Shown here one piece after another: positions 5,976 through 6,993 of a stretch of DNA of 6,993 nucleotides; positions within the stretch are counted from its first letter, which is position 1, and each line of letters opens with the position of its first letter. The stretch is from assembly GCA_024644775.1 (NCBI GenBank), contig JAHEHB010000298.1, positions 1 to 6,993 of the forward strand, in the 5' to 3' direction. Under the pieces are notes generated by a model. It was not told the origin of the DNA. It did no database searches and saw nothing but the letters and a program-made list of their open reading frames with translations. Position numbers and translations under genes: made by a program. Origin of the DNA: Deltaproteobacteria bacterium (GTDB lineage Bacteria > Desulfobacterota > Desulfobacteria > Desulfobacterales > SURF-15).

Positions 5976-6467
5976 ATGCCAACACAAAAATTCTTTTTTC
6001 ATGAAATTGGAATCATTCGTTCGCCGCACAAGGTACCTTCAGAAACTCCGATTCAACCGGTGTATTCCAAGGGGATAAAAGGCTCTGTGATCCTACAACC
6101 CGAGTATACCGCCGGTATTATGGATTTGGAGCAGTTCTCCCATATTTTTCTGATTTACTACTTTCACAAATCAAAAGCTATGAAACTCACTCTAAAGCCT
6201 TACCTGGAGGACAACGAACACGGTGTTTTTACGACCCGCGCACCCCATCGTCCCAATCCGATTGGTTTTAGCGTCGTAAAGTTAATTTCCATAGAAAAGA
6301 ACATTCTACAAATCGAAGATGTCGACATTTTAGACGGAACACCATTGTTGGATATTAAACCCTATGTGAAACGCTTTGATTCACGAAAGAATGTGCGCTC
6401 TGGTTGGCACGAAGGCGTAACCGAAGATGAGGCCAAAGCTCGCGGCCGAAGAAACTATAAGGGATGA
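5976..6467 (+). CDS. trmO: tRNA (N6-threonylcarbamoyladenosine37-N6)-methyltransferase TrmO (TsaA/UPF0066 family)
   Basis: TrmO uses SAM to convert t6A to m6t6A at position 37, beside the anticodon of certain threonine tRNAs. The protein has 163 residues and is a single TsaA-like beta-barrel domain; the E. coli enzyme is longer because of a C-terminal extension missing here. Family motifs: HEIGIIRSPHK at 9-19, HIFLIYYFH at 56-64, GVFTTRAPHRPNPIGFS at 83-99 (SAM-binding signature), and ILDGTPLLDIKPY at 118-130; a charged tail follows. The frame is open from an ATG at 5943, directly after the reductase stop, but that start has no ribosome site. The ATG at 5976 is preceded by AGAGAG about eight bases upstream and gives the standard N-terminus, so I chose it. 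It is the last gene of the plus-strand group and converges with the ModF-like gene, whose stop is 9 bases away. Confidence 0.93.
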   Translation: MPTQKFFFHEIGIIRSPHKVPSETPIQPVYSKGIKGSVILQPEYTAGIMDLEQFSHIFLIYYFHKSKAMKLTLKPYLEDNEHGVFTTRAPHRPNPIGFSVVKLISIEKNILQIEDVDILDGTPLLDIKPYVKRFDSRKNVRSGWHEGVTEDEAKARGRRNYKG

Positions 6468-6476
6468 CCAATAACA

Positions 6477-6993
6477 TCATGCCGTTATCACAGATGATGT
6501 GTATGATAACGGTGCGTTTTCCAAACGCAGGATGTGGGTGATACAGGGCAATATCTCATCCGTGTTATGGGTTACATAGATAATATTGGTTGACGTGCTT
6601 TTACCGATATAGTCGATTAGATCCAAAACGTGACGACGATTTTCTGGATCGAGCCCTTGACAGGGTTCATCCAATATCAAAAGCAAGGGGGTCTTCACCA
6701 TACTTCGAGCGAGCAGCACCATTCGCTTTTCACCATCAGAAAGCCGGTCGAATCGCCGCTCCCCTAAGTGCCAGATCCCAAGTTTTTCCATCCAGATTTT
6801 CGTTGTCGAAGTCTGTTCCGCCGTGGCATGTCGATAAAGACCGATGGTGTCAAAAAAACCCGAAAGGATGACATCCCGCACCCGTATCGGCTTTCGATAG
6901 TGAATCTGAAATTCTGATGAAATCAGGCCGATCTTTTTTTTGATTTCCCAAACACTTTCTCCGGTTCCCCTTCTCTGGCCGAACAGGTAAATC
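6477..6993 (-). CDS. modF: ModF/PhrA-type ABC ATPase, C-terminal 171 residues, cut by window edge
   Basis: ATP-binding protein of the ModF (PhrA) type, found near molybdate transport genes in some bacteria; its exact role is not settled. The frame is open from base 6992 to the TGA at 6477-6479, so the start and the Walker A motif are outside the window. A GTG at 6881 lies inside the domain and is not the real start. Visible from the edge: IYLFGQRRGTGESVWEIKK (1-19) and VRDVILSGFFDTIGLYRH (38-55), both closely like the second nucleotide-binding domain of ModF. Then come the ABC signature LSDGEKR (84-90), Walker B LLLILDEP (103-110), the GLD D-loop (113-115), switch His142 in YVTHNTDE, and CITHILRLE (150-158). 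The segment after the second strand, IGLISSEFQ, has no glutamine at the normal Q-loop place, again as in ModF. Whether the whole protein has one or two ATPase domains cannot be seen. Confidence 0.88.
   Translation of the reverse strand, partial: IYLFGQRRGTGESVWEIKKKIGLISSEFQIHYRKPIRVRDVILSGFFDTIGLYRHATAEQTSTTKIWMEKLGIWHLGERRFDRLSDGEKRMVLLARSMVKTPLLLILDEPCQGLDPENRRHVLDLIDYIGKSTSTNIIYVTHNTDEILPCITHILRLENAPLSYTSSVITA
6482..6520 (+). terminator. Candidate intrinsic terminator for trmO, inside the 3' end of the ModF-like gene
   Basis: A perfect 9-base inverted repeat, CCGTTATCA (6482-6490) and TGATAACGG (6504-6512), with a 13-base loop, is followed by TGCGTTTT ending at 6520. It begins 14 bases after the trmO stop. 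The stem is not very GC-rich and the T-run is short, so termination would be partial. On the minus strand there is no T-run, so it should serve trmO only. The same bases encode the last residues of the ModF-like protein. Confidence 0.5.

Overview
The window is ordinary bacterial chromosome, densely packed with housekeeping genes. Gene order, protein style and moderate base composition suggest a Gram-negative anaerobe of the Desulfobacterota (Desulfobacteraceae/Desulfosarcina-like). This placement is an inference from the look of the proteins and of an octamer-type intergenic repeat; there is no rRNA or other marker gene to confirm it.

Left half (1-4132), minus strand: read in the direction of transcription, manA (class I phosphomannose isomerase, 4132-2924), pheA (chorismate mutase/prephenate dehydratase, 2819-1737), aroE (shikimate dehydrogenase, 1533-715) and aroA (EPSP synthase, from 678 and running off the left edge). 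AroE and AroA are consecutive parts of the common aromatic pathway (with shikimate kinase between them). PheA takes the end product chorismate to phenylpyruvate, so pheA-aroE-aroA is a coherent aromatic amino acid operon. manA lies upstream on the same strand and links fructose-6-phosphate to mannose-6-phosphate for sugar nucleotides; its connection to the aromatic genes is probably only positional. A small stem-loop lies between manA and pheA. A compact repeat element of degenerate octamers folds back on itself between pheA and aroE.

Middle (4133-4348): a 216-bp divergent intergenic region with AT-rich sequence and overlapping candidate promoters for both directions.

Right half (4349-6467), plus strand: a PrmA-like methyltransferase carrying an apparent winged-helix N-terminus in place of the usual PrmA N-terminal domain, then a classical short-chain dehydrogenase/reductase, then TrmO (methyltransferase for t6A37 of tRNA). 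They are closely spaced and probably co-transcribed. Two of the three are probable translation-apparatus methyltransferases; the oxidoreductase has no obvious link to them.

Right edge (6477-6993), minus strand, convergent with trmO: the C-terminal part of a ModF/PhrA-type ABC ATPase. A 9-bp perfect hairpin followed by a short T-run lies inside its 3' end and could terminate the trmO transcript.

No complete novel system is visible. The best leads are the octamer fold-back element with its 14-bp flanking direct repeats, one copy of which contains the pheA stop codon, and the unusual domain architecture of the PrmA-like protein.
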